Source: Lysobacterales bacterium (GTDB lineage: Bacteria; Pseudomonadota; Gammaproteobacteria; Xanthomonadales; Marinicellaceae). Taken from it: DNA of 57,442 nucleotides. The position numbers were made by a program, and so were the translations under genes. Shown here one piece after another: positions 8,215 through 17,891 of the stretch. The stretch is taken from the NCBI GenBank assembly GCA_020442635.1, contig JAGRJR010000011.1, positions 1 to 57,442 on the forward strand, given 5' to 3'. Numbering within the stretch: position 1 is the stretch's first letter; the number at the start of each line of letters is the position of its first letter. The notes under the pieces were generated by a model. The model was not told where the DNA came from, searched no databases, and was given only the letters and a program-made list of their open reading frames with translations.

Positions 8215-9408
8215 ATGAATAAGAAAGTGTTAGTAACTTCAATGTTACTGTCTTTGGGAACAGCGGCGGTGGCTGATTCTACTCAGGATGAAATTGCTTT
8301 ATTGAAAGAGCAATTAAAAATGTTAACGGCCAAGATCGAAAAATTGGAAGAAAAAGCCTCTAATAATGAATCTAAAGTTGCTGAAGAAACGAGCAAAAAG
8401 TCTTCTTCTTGGACAGAACGAATCACTTTCTCAGGTGACATTCGTGATCGTTTTGAGTATATCGATGAGCGTGGTAAAGATGTCAGAACCCGTAATCGCA
8501 TCAGGTTCAGATTGGGTGCCACAGCGGAAGTTAATGACGACCTGAGTGTGGGTTTCCGCTTGGCCTCTGGTGGTGATGATCCCACTTCAACAAACCAGAC
8601 TTTGGATGATGCTTTTTCAACCAAAGGTATTCAATTGGATCTGGCTTATTTTGATTACAAACTCACCGATGCTTTGACTTTGACTGGCGGTAAAATGAAA
8701 AACCCTTTCTACATTCCAGCCAAAACACCGGTATTTTGGGATGGTGATTTGAATCCAGAGGGTTTTGCTTTGGGTTTTGATAACGATGGCTGGGAAGGTG
8801 TCCTGGCAGGCTTCTCAGTTGATGAAAGATCATCAGCCGATGATGTATTGTTATTTGGCGGTCAACTGACCAAAACTGTTGAACTGGGCGAAGGCAAGTT
8901 GGTAGCTGGCTTGGGTTATTACGATTATCAGGAATTACAGGGTTCAACGCCGTTGTACGATGGAAAAGCCCGTGGTAACACTTTAGATGCGGCAGGTAAA
9001 ATGGCCTATGACTTCAATATTTTTGAAGGACTGATTGAATACAAAACCAATTTGGCATCGTTGCCATTCTCGGTATTTGCTACCTATTATCAAAACACCG
9101 AAGCTGATGATTTAGACACGGGCTATGCCTTGGGTTTTGGCTTGGGTAAAGTCAGTGATGCAGGTTCATGGAGCCTGGGTTATTCCTACCTAGATTTGGA
9201 AGCGGATTCGGTTTATGCCTTGTTCAATGATTCAGATTTCGCTGGCGGTGAAACCGATTCAAAAGGCCACATCCTGAAAGCTGGTTACGGCTTGCGTAAA
9301 AACATGGCTCTTGGATTAACTTATATCAGCTCTGAACAAGACCAAAGCAAAGCCACGCAGACGGATTATGATCGTTTGCAAATGGACTTGGCAATCAAAT
9401 TTAAGTAA
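8215..9408 (+). CDS. Putative phosphate-starvation porin (Porin_5-like, outer membrane beta barrel)
   Basis: A secreted protein of about 397 residues. The ATG at 8215 has AAGTGAG 7 nt upstream; a GTG at 8203 is less likely. A signal peptide ends near AVA-DSTQDE. Residues ~22-55 are a heptad-like coiled coil (EIALLKEQLKMLTAKIEKL), a typical trimerisation or peptidoglycan-spanning segment. The rest is alternating amphipathic strands starting with ITFSGDIRDRFEY. The pattern fits the 'putative porin' family. The tandem Pho boxes upstream suggest a job in phosphate or anion uptake, like OprP/OprO by analogy only. Odd point: the last residue is Lys (AIKFK) rather than the usual terminal aromatic. 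Confidence 0.82.
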   Translation: MNKKVLVTSMLLSLGTAAVADSTQDEIALLKEQLKMLTAKIEKLEEKASNNESKVAEETSKKSSSWTERITFSGDIRDRFEYIDERGKDVRTRNRIRFRLGATAEVNDDLSVGFRLASGGDDPTSTNQTLDDAFSTKGIQLDLAYFDYKLTDALTLTGGKMKNPFYIPAKTPVFWDGDLNPEGFALGFDNDGWEGVLAGFSVDERSSADDVLLFGGQLTKTVELGEGKLVAGLGYYDYQELQGSTPLYDGKARGNTLDAAGKMAYDFNIFEGLIEYKTNLASLPFSVFATYYQNTEADDLDTGYALGFGLGKVSDAGSWSLGYSYLDLEADSVYALFNDSDFAGGETDSKGHILKAGYGLRKNMALGLTYISSEQDQSKATQTDYDRLQMDLAIKFK

Positions 9409-9434
9409 AAATATTTCCTTAAATTGCATCTATA

Positions 9435-9461
9435 AAACCCCGGGCAGCCCGGGGTTTTTTT
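9435..9461 (+). terminator. Intrinsic terminator of the porin gene
   Basis: CCCCGGG-CAG-CCCGGGG stem, extended by AAA/TTT, followed by a run of seven T. It lies about 27 nt after the porin stop. Confidence 0.93.
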
Positions 9462-9542
9462 ATGTCAGTGCGTAACTTTTTGCAATTGACTTCGTTAAAT
9501 TCCTCAAATAACGATAAAAAATAGAGGAGCTCCAACCGCGTT

Positions 9543-10949
9543 ATGTTATTCAACACGCCGATCTTTTTTGCTTTTTTAATGGTGTTCTTGTTGTTTTATG
9601 GCTTTGTATTTTTGCGTCATAAACCAAGAATTTACTTTATTCTGGTGTCATCTTTGGTGTTCTATGGTACTTGGAATTACCGTTTTATTCCACTGTTGGT
9701 AGGTTCTGCGGTTATTGATTACTTCTTGGCTCAAGCCATTGACCAGTCAGGAACACAAAGCCGCAAAAAACAATTTTTGATTCTTTCTGTAATAATGAAT
9801 CTTGGCATTTTGGCTTTGTTTAAATACGCCGATTTCGCCATTCAATCAGTAGCAGACTTCTTGGGCGTGTTGGGTTATCAGGCTGATTTGGGTTCGTTGT
9901 CGTGGGTACTTCCGGTGGGTATTTCTTTCTATACGTTTCAATCGTTAAGTTACACCATAGATGTGTATCGAGGTGAAATGAAAGCCAGAAAAGGTTTAGC
10001 TGAGTTCACCACGGCTTTGGCCTTTTTTCCACAGTTGGTGGCAGGTCCTATTCTGCGGGCGAAAGACATCCTTCCGCAATTTCATAAATTACCCATCCCC
10101 TCCTGGGATATGGTTAAAAATGGTTTTCTGTTGATAACCATTGGCTTATTCAAAAAAACCATTGCCGATCTATTGGCAGCACCAGCAGCGACTGCTTTTG
10201 ATGGTGGTGCAGTGAGTTTGTTAGAGACCTGGACAGGAGTGTTGGCTTTTGCTGGACAAATATATGGTGATTTTTCAGGCTACAGTGACATGGCCATTGG
10301 CATTGCATTGCTGATTGGTTTTAAGATTCCGTTGAATTTTCGCTTACCTTATTTTGCGTTATCGCCTGTTGATTTCTGGAAACGCTGGCATATTTCTTTA
10401 TCCACTTGGCTCAGAGACTACCTGTATATTTCACTTGGTGGCAAGCATAATCGCATCCGCAACGTGATGATAACTATGTTGCTTGGTGGACTCTGGCATG
10501 GTGCCGCATGGACTTTTGTGGCTTGGGGCGCTTTTCATGGTTTGATCATCATTGCCACCCACCAATTGGCACAAACCCAAATGTTTGTTGGATTTGCACA
10601 AAGCCAACAGTTCTTCAATAAATGGTTTAAATGGATCATTACATTTTATCTGGTGCTGATTGGCTGGGTATTATTTCGTGCTACGGGGATAGATTCAGCT
10701 GGAGATATTTTGGCTCAAATGCATGGTTTAGCGGACACATTGCCGGAGTCTGGCTCTAAAGCCTTAGTCACTTTGGGCTTGGTCTGTTTTGCATTATTTT
10801 TTATGCACATCATGGATTATTTTGTGCTTAGAAAAAGTCAACAATTGATGATGCAATGGTGGCTGTTCTGGCCATTATTGATTGTGATTCAGGCCTTGTG
10901 CTTGATCGTTGGCAAACCCAGTGATGCGTTCATCTATTTCCAATTTTAA
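9543..10949 (+). CDS. MBOAT family membrane-bound O-acyltransferase (AlgI/PatA/DltB-like)
   Basis: A 468-residue polytopic membrane protein with MBOAT hallmarks: an N-terminal helical bundle, the WKRWHISLSTWLRDYLYISL segment, and the catalytic-His motif LWHGAAWTFVAWGAFHG with His near residue 319. Such proteins move acyl groups (usually acetyl) across the inner membrane to a polysaccharide, peptidoglycan or teichoic acid. The next gene, 15 nt downstream, encodes an SGNH-fold protein, the usual periplasmic partner that completes transfer. No polysaccharide synthesis genes are nearby, so the acceptor is unknown. A GAGGAG lies upstream but rather far (about 15 nt) from the ATG. Confidence 0.88.
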   Translation: MLFNTPIFFAFLMVFLLFYGFVFLRHKPRIYFILVSSLVFYGTWNYRFIPLLVGSAVIDYFLAQAIDQSGTQSRKKQFLILSVIMNLGILALFKYADFAIQSVADFLGVLGYQADLGSLSWVLPVGISFYTFQSLSYTIDVYRGEMKARKGLAEFTTALAFFPQLVAGPILRAKDILPQFHKLPIPSWDMVKNGFLLITIGLFKKTIADLLAAPAATAFDGGAVSLLETWTGVLAFAGQIYGDFSGYSDMAIGIALLIGFKIPLNFRLPYFALSPVDFWKRWHISLSTWLRDYLYISLGGKHNRIRNVMITMLLGGLWHGAAWTFVAWGAFHGLIIIATHQLAQTQMFVGFAQSQQFFNKWFKWIITFYLVLIGWVLFRATGIDSAGDILAQMHGLADTLPESGSKALVTLGLVCFALFFMHIMDYFVLRKSQQLMMQWWLFWPLLIVIQALCLIVGKPSDAFIYFQF

Positions 10950-10964
10950 GCCTGTGGTATCAAT

Positions 10965-12179
10965 ATGACAGAAATGACAACAGCAGAGAAAAAAGAAAAC
11001 CGTCATATTTATGGCAAAACCTTTTTGTTTATTTTGTTTGGTATGACCGCTGCCTTAGGTTTAGTTAAAGCATTTGTATTTGCCAATGATGCTTCTCGCG
11101 AAACCATTCTTGGACGAGTGCTTGAAGCCAAATCTGCTTTACCAAAGATCATTGCTGAACCACATGATTTGGTGATGGTTTTTGGTTCTTCGATGGTTGA
11201 TGCGGGTTTTGCACCGCGTGAATTCGATCAACATTTGAAAGACTGGGGCATCAACAACATCAAATCCTTTAACTTTGGCTTTGGTGGTCTAAATCCTTAC
11301 TTCCAAGATATTTTGACCAGAAGAGTTAAAGAAGCTTTTGATGCCAATGATCGGCGGTTGAAATTGGCGGTGATTGAGTTCAACCCTTTTCAAACCACAA
11401 TCACCCGCCATGAAGGTGCACGTTCTTTGGAAGATTCTTTTTTGACCATGTTGGGTAATGATGAGGAAATTATTGAAATATTATTAGATGATCCTACCCG
11501 TGGAATTCGTTTGTTTAACATCAAGTACTTGAGGGACAGCATTTCAGCAGAAATGATCACTCATTATTTTGGTCGTGCTCTTCGTGAACCGAGAAAACGA
11601 ACTGAACTCGAGCGTGATAAAAAAAGACAAGAACGCTTGCGAGAAATTGGCCCTTTGTTAAATCAGGCTTTTGAAGAAGAATATCCTGATTTTGAAGATG
11701 AAGAATGGTCTTATGCCTGGCAGGGTGGCGGAACCATAGCCGCCGAACGTAAGCCAGAAACGCTGGCCTTGTTTGAGGAATACTATCAGTTGATCCTCGA
11801 CCCAGCACGCCTTGATGATGATCGTTTGAACCGCATCCACACGGCCGATATTCTGGAAATGCGTTTCAGTGATGAGTTGGTGGAAGCCTTTATCCGCATA
11901 GTTAACCAATTTAAAACTTTTTCAGATCATGTTGAAGTGGTGATGTTACCGCGAAATACTGACTGGATTAATTACACACCTGAAGCTCAGCAACGACTGA
12001 ATGAGACTGTTAAAAGAATCGAACAGGCCACCGGTTTGACCATTAATAATCATCAGGATTTACCTGTTATCAGACCCACGATGTTTTCAGATACCACTCA
12101 TATGAATCGTTACCAAGGAGCAGCTACATATACTGAATATTTAGCTAAACAGTATCGAAGTTTGTTGAACAACGATTAA
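10965..12179 (+). CDS. SGNH-hydrolase-like membrane-anchored partner of the MBOAT acyltransferase
   Basis: A 404-residue protein with one N-terminal membrane helix (about 18-40) and a periplasmic domain. FGSSMVDAG (73-81) supplies the nucleophile-type Ser (Ser76) in the position of the GDS motif, and SDTTHMN supplies the Asp376/His379 pair near the C-terminus, as in SGNH esterases and acetyltransferases (DltD/AlgJ/AlgX/PatB type). A charged segment rich in Arg/Glu (about 205-235) interrupts the domain. Context with the MBOAT gene implies O-acetylation of an envelope polymer; the substrate is not deducible. It ends 4 nt from the convergent gene at 12184. Confidence 0.75.
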   Translation: MTEMTTAEKKENRHIYGKTFLFILFGMTAALGLVKAFVFANDASRETILGRVLEAKSALPKIIAEPHDLVMVFGSSMVDAGFAPREFDQHLKDWGINNIKSFNFGFGGLNPYFQDILTRRVKEAFDANDRRLKLAVIEFNPFQTTITRHEGARSLEDSFLTMLGNDEEIIEILLDDPTRGIRLFNIKYLRDSISAEMITHYFGRALREPRKRTELERDKKRQERLREIGPLLNQAFEEEYPDFEDEEWSYAWQGGGTIAAERKPETLALFEEYYQLILDPARLDDDRLNRIHTADILEMRFSDELVEAFIRIVNQFKTFSDHVEVVMLPRNTDWINYTPEAQQRLNETVKRIEQATGLTINNHQDLPVIRPTMFSDTTHMNRYQGAATYTEYLAKQYRSLLNND

Positions 12180-12183
12180 AGCC

Positions 12184-13092
12184 TCAATCGGCTGAGCGCT
12201 GTTTGTACCAAACATAAGTTCGACCAGCTTGCCATTCACCATTGGTATCCATTTGCAATGATTGGGTGGTGAATTGATTACCGTCAAGCTGATTAATGTG
12301 TTTGCCTTGCCATTGTGAACCATCTGGTCGTGTAAAGGTTTGAATCAGTTCACTGTGATGTTCATTGATATAATGCAATGGACCGCTTCCTATGACACCA
12401 CCAAGACCAAATTGTTCCAGCACTGCTTGTTGTTTTAGGTTGTCCCAGTACTGCCTATAATGCCAAAAGTCCTGACTCACCTTGCCATCAGTCAGCGCAA
12501 AAAGTCTTCCGGTCAAGCTGGTTCCTCCAATGCCCAACTGCCATTCAATCACATAGGTGTCATAAGGTTCATTTTCAGATTGATACTTTGAATTATCGGC
12601 TTCCCAGCGACCTGCATGGGTTTGGATTTCAGTAAAAAACCAAGCTGGAATAGTGGTTGGTAAATCTTTACGCATTAATTCTTGGGTAAAGCCTTCACCG
12701 GATTTATCTACGACATGGGTGGTAATGTGGTCGGTAGACAGTTGTTGGTATGTGATGATTTGTGGAAAATCATGGTTTAGGTTGCTAATTTTAAAGCCAT
12801 TGTTATTTGGTAATTTTCCTGAAAAGGCAATGGTTTTTCCGTCATTTTGATTCATGACCTTGGCCAGGTAAACCAGCTCATCTTTGGTTGCTTCAAGGTT
12901 GAGTATTTCCTTAATTTGTTTTCTTCCTCCAATGATTTGGATGACCTGACCTTGGTAATGGTTGTTGTTTATTTTCGACCAGACTTCAAATTCATTTTTC
13001 CCATTGATTTGCCAGCTTCCCAATAAAAATTCTGGCATGGCGGCAACCACAAAATCACTAAATAAAGCCAATACTATTAAACATAATCGCAT
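12184..13092 (-). CDS. Secreted protein of unknown function, two lipocalin-like halves
   Basis: About 302 residues with a signal peptide (MRLCLIVLALFSDFVVAAM). The ATG at 13092 is chosen because AGGAG sits 7 nt upstream; an earlier in-frame Met at 13110 lacks this. The first half (LLGSWQINGKNEFEVWSK...) and the second half (AGRWEADNSKYQ...) each start with a G-x-W beta-hairpin pattern common in lipocalin-like DUF6265/DUF1579-type folds, suggesting a tandem of small-molecule-binding beta barrels. This is inference; no catalytic motif was recognised. Confidence 0.6.
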   Translation of the reverse strand: MRLCLIVLALFSDFVVAAMPEFLLGSWQINGKNEFEVWSKINNNHYQGQVIQIIGGRKQIKEILNLEATKDELVYLAKVMNQNDGKTIAFSGKLPNNNGFKISNLNHDFPQIITYQQLSTDHITTHVVDKSGEGFTQELMRKDLPTTIPAWFFTEIQTHAGRWEADNSKYQSENEPYDTYVIEWQLGIGGTSLTGRLFALTDGKVSQDFWHYRQYWDNLKQQAVLEQFGLGGVIGSGPLHYINEHHSELIQTFTRPDGSQWQGKHINQLDGNQFTTQSLQMDTNGEWQAGRTYVWYKQRSAD

Positions 13093-13160
13093 GATGTTAC
13101 TCCTAAACAACAGAACAACTCACAGCATACTAGAAGTTTCGTTGATAGGAAAGTAAGTGA

Positions 13161-15572
13161 TTACAGTAAATACAAAATATGGTGACGTATCCGACGTGAC
13201 AGTATGCTTTTGGCACCCAGATACATAGGCTCTAAATTATCTGAATGAATCAATTTTCCAGCCAAATCCGCTTTGATGATTTGTTCATCTTTGAGTTCAT
13301 TGATAAACTGCTTGAACAGATTTTTATCAAAAAAGTCAGGTGAATTGAATTCGTATAACAACGACAACTGACTGGCCACCTGATGGCAAAGTGATTCCAG
13401 CTCATTACTGGTTACGTTACCTGATCCACGTTTTTTTAACAGGGCAATCACAATAAAGAATCGTTCGTAAGTTTGCATTAATGCATTGGACAATACCCGT
13501 AGTTTTGCGGCTTGCAATGAACCGCCTTTGTGCCGTTCCAGATTACGGCCATCTGAGACCAATAAATCAAGATTTTTGAACAGTTTTAAAGTCTTGCGGC
13601 CATATTCAACAAACTCTTCCCTGCTCCATTTTAAAAATAATTCATTTTTGATGTAGGGGTAAACAATGGCCATCATTCGCAGCACTTCGCGTCTGGGATG
13701 TTTCAGTTCATTGACAAAAAACATGGCGATGAAAGAACTGGCGGCAAATAAATGTAACACATTGTTGCGGTAATAAGTCATCAATACACCCATGTCTTCT
13801 TTTACTTGAATCACATCTCCCAGGTCGTGTTTAATCCGTTGCACAAAATCCAAGTCAATGCCTTTTTGGATGATTTCAGGAACCGTTAGATCAGTGACTG
13901 TGGTACGTGCTGAATAAGGCAAATCCAACAGAATTTTCCTGTAAAGCTCGATTTGATCAGTCAAATTGGCTTCCGAAGCCGCACGATTAGGCGTTGATAA
14001 CAAGGTGACCGCCAAAAGATTAATGGGGTTAACATGTGTTGACTCATTGATTTTGGTGAGTATTTTTTCACCCGCCTCAGAAACCACATCTTTGAACCAT
14101 TGTGGCTTTTCTTTGACATCCAGTCTGATGTTACGCCAGTCTGGGTGGTGCTTATCCAGTAACTCATCCAGTTCAATGGTTTCTGAAAAGTTAACTGTAA
14201 GCCGTCCATAATTTTCCTTAAGCAATTTAATGGTTTTAAACAGCCCACCGATGGATTCCTTTTTCTTGCCTTTACCGCCTAATTCATTTTTGTAAGAGGC
14301 CCCTTCCATGAGCTTTTCGTAGTTCAATGAAGAAGGGACAAATACCAGTGGTTTGCTACGTTCATTCAAATAACTACGAACGGTCATTGCCAGCATACCT
14401 GCTTTGGGGTGTAGCAGTCGCCCCGTACGCGAGCGAGTGCCCTCGATAAAGTATTCAATCGAAACACCATGGGCAATCAACGAACTCAAATATTCAGAAA
14501 AAATGGTCGAATACAGAATGGAATTAAAGGAACGACGCAGAAAAAAAGCTCCTGATCCGCGCAGAATTCGGCCAACTACAGGTAAGTTCAAATTAATACC
14601 TGCAGCAATATGTGGAGGGACAATGCCCCTTTCGTACAAAGAATAGGACAAAATCAGGTAATCAATATGGCTGCGATGACAGGGTGTATAAATAATTTCT
14701 TTCTCGGTGGCAATGTTTCTGATGTCATCAAAAAAGTTTAACTTAACACCATCGTAAACCTTGGTCCAGAACCAACGAAAGATACCGCTCATGAATTTTA
14801 TGGAGGAATAAGAGTAATCGGCGGCAATTTCTCGAATGATTTTTTGGGCTTCTTTTTGAGCTTTTTCTATTGGAATTTTGCGGCGTTTGGCATAACCAGC
14901 AATTTCCTGCTGCACAATCGGCCTTTTGATGATGTTTTTGGCAATGGTTCTGCGGTGTGACAAATCTCGACCTACCACTGAAGTTTTGACTCGATTGTTG
15001 TGTAACCTTAATACCCGAGATAATTTATGGGCTAATTTACCTGCGTCTTCTTCGGTATCCAATGATTCGTTGATGACGATGGGCTGGCTTAAACGAACCA
15101 ATGTATGCTTGCCGTGCACCAATATCGATATAAATTTTCTGAAACGACCAGTGATGCCCCATTTTTCAGAAAATAAGACCTTGAAGATACCATGATTTTT
15201 CTTCGGTGCTCGTCCAAGAAAAACTGCAATGGGTATCAACTGTAATTCTTTTTGTGGGTCTTGTTTAATCTGTTGAATCAGGTCAGTCAATTGACCCTCA
15301 AATTCTTTGTAATCAGATTTTCGGTTCCACAATCCCACTGTTTTTTCCGAAGCCAGTATGCTTTTTTTAAGATTAAACTCATTTTCAAGTTTGAAAGGCT
15401 TAGGTAGATTGCCGCGATTGATTTCTTCCCAAAGAATGCTGCGAGATACTGTTGATTCACTGGAGAGCACATAAATAAAAGGCACATCAGGATTGATGTC
15501 CAGACTATTCAGTTTGTTGGGACTGTATTCAACTTTAACGCGAAGGTAAAGAAGCTTGCTTAGCAGCGACAT
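13161..15572 (-). CDS. plsB: Glycerol-3-phosphate 1-O-acyltransferase PlsB
   Basis: An 803-residue protein (E. coli PlsB ~806) performing the first step of phospholipid synthesis: acyl transfer from acyl-ACP or acyl-CoA to sn-glycerol-3-phosphate at the inner membrane. The acyltransferase blocks are present: the HX4D motif in CHRSHIDYL near residue 300 and the glycerol-phosphate-binding EGTRSRTGRLLHPK. The N-terminus (MSLLSKLLYLR...) aligns with the family start. No clear SD is seen. A terminator-like hairpin ends about 20 nt upstream of the ATG, so its own promoter is not apparent. Confidence 0.96.
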   Translation of the reverse strand: MSLLSKLLYLRVKVEYSPNKLNSLDINPDVPFIYVLSSESTVSRSILWEEINRGNLPKPFKLENEFNLKKSILASEKTVGLWNRKSDYKEFEGQLTDLIQQIKQDPQKELQLIPIAVFLGRAPKKNHGIFKVLFSEKWGITGRFRKFISILVHGKHTLVRLSQPIVINESLDTEEDAGKLAHKLSRVLRLHNNRVKTSVVGRDLSHRRTIAKNIIKRPIVQQEIAGYAKRRKIPIEKAQKEAQKIIREIAADYSYSSIKFMSGIFRWFWTKVYDGVKLNFFDDIRNIATEKEIIYTPCHRSHIDYLILSYSLYERGIVPPHIAAGINLNLPVVGRILRGSGAFFLRRSFNSILYSTIFSEYLSSLIAHGVSIEYFIEGTRSRTGRLLHPKAGMLAMTVRSYLNERSKPLVFVPSSLNYEKLMEGASYKNELGGKGKKKESIGGLFKTIKLLKENYGRLTVNFSETIELDELLDKHHPDWRNIRLDVKEKPQWFKDVVSEAGEKILTKINESTHVNPINLLAVTLLSTPNRAASEANLTDQIELYRKILLDLPYSARTTVTDLTVPEIIQKGIDLDFVQRIKHDLGDVIQVKEDMGVLMTYYRNNVLHLFAASSFIAMFFVNELKHPRREVLRMMAIVYPYIKNELFLKWSREEFVEYGRKTLKLFKNLDLLVSDGRNLERHKGGSLQAAKLRVLSNALMQTYERFFIVIALLKKRGSGNVTSNELESLCHQVASQLSLLYEFNSPDFFDKNLFKQFINELKDEQIIKADLAGKLIHSDNLEPMYLGAKSILSRRIRHHILYLL

Positions 15573-15593
15573 GGTGTTCAGATATTGGAGTCA

Positions 15594-15621
15594 AAAAAGG
15601 GCCGATAAGGTCGGCCCTTTT
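15594..15621 (-). terminator. Intrinsic terminator between the lipoprotein gene and plsB
   Basis: AAAAGGGCCGA / TCGGCCCTTTT stem with a 5-nt loop, followed on the minus strand by a T6 tract. It should end transcription of the upstream lipoprotein gene; it lies only about 20 nt before the plsB start, so attenuation of plsB is also possible. Confidence 0.85.
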
Positions 15622-15641
15622 CAAGGGTTTTTGTAGTGATG

Positions 15642-16472
15642 TTATTTTTCGCCAACCCAAACACCATCTTTTTTGATCATGTTCATGGTTTGTTTGACTT
15701 GCTCACCAAACACTTCAAAGCTGACATTCATCGAGGCTTTATCACCTTGAACATCAATCGTGTCAACTTCAACTGAGTCCAGCATGTCATTCATGGAAAT
15801 GCCATAAGCACCCAGGATGTTTTTCACACCGCCAAAAGCGATTGAACCTTTGTCCAATGCTTGGTCAAAACTCATGTTTTGTAGGTCATCCAGTGATTCC
15901 ATGTCTAAAGCTTTGGCAGTTTCAACCAATGCTGCGATAGCCGCTTTGGTTTTGTCTTCGCTCAAAATATCATTTTCACCCAACCAGTCCATAGCCGCAC
16001 CAACTACAGTTGCTGCTGAATCTCTTTGAGTTTCTGGTAACATAGGATTTTCTTTGATACCTTGTAAAATTTGATCTTTACCCATCATTAGCATCATCGG
16101 TAACATGGCTCTGGCTTGTTCCAATTGTGGCTCAACCATGGCGTACAGATTATCTTCCGCACCAGCTGAAGTCAACATGCTGATGGTTTGAGCAAATTGT
16201 GCTTTGTCTGCTTCTGAAAAGTTGCCTGTTTTATTCTCTTCAAACTCAGTAACCAGTTCGTTGTACTGCTCTTGGCTCAAAGAATTTTTTATCAAAGATT
16301 TCAAATCATTTGATTTCATGGCAGCAATAGATGCCATAAAGGCGCCATCAGGGGTATTCACATCCAGCTTGGCAATTTCAGCTTCTGCAGAATTTTTATC
16401 ATCCCCGCCACAAGCGGCTAAAATCATCAGTAACACCAACATCAATGACCCTAATTTTAATTGTGCTTTCAT
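15642..16472 (-). CDS. Lipoprotein of unknown function
   Basis: A 276-residue protein with a clear lipobox (MILAAC, Cys21) and Gly at +2, compatible with outer-membrane sorting. AGAGGAA precedes the ATG. After a short acidic linker (GGDDKNSAEAEIAKLD) the sequence is largely helical and Met-rich, with a C-terminal beta-like section (TIDVQGDKASMNVSFEVFGEQVKQTMNMIKKDGVW) resembling DUF4878/NTF2-like stretches. No enzyme motif was seen. It is flanked by hslU and a terminator, so it is probably its own unit. Confidence 0.7.
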   Translation of the reverse strand: MKAQLKLGSLMLVLLMILAACGGDDKNSAEAEIAKLDVNTPDGAFMASIAAMKSNDLKSLIKNSLSQEQYNELVTEFEENKTGNFSEADKAQFAQTISMLTSAGAEDNLYAMVEPQLEQARAMLPMMLMMGKDQILQGIKENPMLPETQRDSAATVVGAAMDWLGENDILSEDKTKAAIAALVETAKALDMESLDDLQNMSFDQALDKGSIAFGGVKNILGAYGISMNDMLDSVEVDTIDVQGDKASMNVSFEVFGEQVKQTMNMIKKDGVWVGEK

Positions 16473-16543
16473 TTTTTCCTCTGTAAATAATTAATAGTTA
16501 GCCAGGTATTATCTCTTGAAACATGTTTTTTCACAAGAAAAGG

Positions 16544-17872
16544 CTACAAAATGTAGCGACTAAGGTCCTCATCTTCAGACAGCTCGCCCACGGCTTTATT
16601 AACATGTGCTGCATCAATCACATATTCCTGGCCGGATTTATCAGGTGCTTCAAACGCCACCTCATCAAGGATTTTTTCCAACACAGTGTGCAACCTTCTG
16701 GCACCAATGTTTTCAGTTTTTTCATTAACCGACCAGGATATTTCTGCGATTCGCTTGATACCATCGGCAGTAAAAATCAATTCAACTTTTTCGGTTCCAA
16801 TCAAGGCTTTATATTGTTCAGTTAATGCGTGTTCGGGTTCAGTTAAAATACGTTCAAAGTCTTGTGAAGTCAAAGCCCGTAGTTCAACCCGAATGGGTAA
16901 GCGCCCTTGTAATTCAGGAATCAGGTCAGATGGCTTGCTCAAATGAAAAGCACCTGAGGCAATGAACAAAATATAGTCGGTTTTGATGGGGCCATATTTG
17001 GTATTGACCACTGAACCTTCTATCAAAGGCAATAAATCACGTTGAACACCTTCACGTGAGACTTGTCCAGAACCACCCATGCCTCCGCTTTTGGCTACTT
17101 TGTCAATCTCATCAATAAACACTATGCCATTTTGCTCTGCTTGTGACAGGGCCTGTTGGCGTATTTCGTCCTCATTAATCAGTTTTTGTGCTTCCTGTTC
17201 CGTTAATATCGGCCGAGCAGCTTTGATGCTCATTTTTTTGGTTTGTTGTTTTTTCTTACCCAAATTCTCGAACATACTTTGTAGTTGATCAGTCATTTCT
17301 TCCATACCAGGAGGACCCATGATGTCAACCCCCAGGTTCATATTGACTTTGATCTCGATTTCTTTATCATCCAACTTACCTTCACGTAATTTTGTTAAAA
17401 ATTTAGCTCGGGTTCCACTGTCTTCTACCAGTGCCTCACCAGGAATAGGCGATTCACGCTTGGGCAATAAATAATCCAGGATTCGTTGCTCAGCAGCATC
17501 CTCTGCTTTTTTGTTAACCTGACGCATGGCACTTTCACGAGTGCGTTTCATTGAAGACTCCACCAAGTCACGGATGATTGACTCAACGTCTTTGCCCACA
17601 TAGCCCACTTCGGTGAACTTGGTGGCTTCCACTTTCACAAAAGGTGCATCGGCTAGGATCGCTAAGCGTCTGGCTATTTCGGTTTTACCAACACCAGTCG
17701 GACCTATCATCAGAATATTTTTTGGCGTGATTTCCTTGGCCATAGCATCGTCCAGCTGCATACGGCGCCAGCGATTGCGCAGAGCAATAGCAACGGATCG
17801 CTTGGCATTGTTTTGACCAATGATGTGTTTGTCTAATTCTTGAACAATTTCTCTTGGGGTCATGTTTGACAT
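16544..17872 (-). CDS. hslU: ATP-dependent protease ATPase subunit HslU
   Basis: A 442-residue AAA+ unfoldase of the HslUV (ClpYQ) protease. Walker A GPTGVGKT is at 57-64, Walker B VFIDEIDK near 250; the intermediate (I) domain lies between them. The C-terminus DEDLSRYIL is the conserved tail that inserts into HslV to activate it. AGAGGAAGG precedes the ATG. It sits 19 nt after hslV in one operon, as in most proteobacteria. Confidence 0.97.
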   Translation of the reverse strand: MSNMTPREIVQELDKHIIGQNNAKRSVAIALRNRWRRMQLDDAMAKEITPKNILMIGPTGVGKTEIARRLAILADAPFVKVEATKFTEVGYVGKDVESIIRDLVESSMKRTRESAMRQVNKKAEDAAEQRILDYLLPKRESPIPGEALVEDSGTRAKFLTKLREGKLDDKEIEIKVNMNLGVDIMGPPGMEEMTDQLQSMFENLGKKKQQTKKMSIKAARPILTEQEAQKLINEDEIRQQALSQAEQNGIVFIDEIDKVAKSGGMGGSGQVSREGVQRDLLPLIEGSVVNTKYGPIKTDYILFIASGAFHLSKPSDLIPELQGRLPIRVELRALTSQDFERILTEPEHALTEQYKALIGTEKVELIFTADGIKRIAEISWSVNEKTENIGARRLHTVLEKILDEVAFEAPDKSGQEYVIDAAHVNKAVGELSEDEDLSRYIL

Positions 17873-17891
17873 ATTTTTTCCTTCCTCTGGT

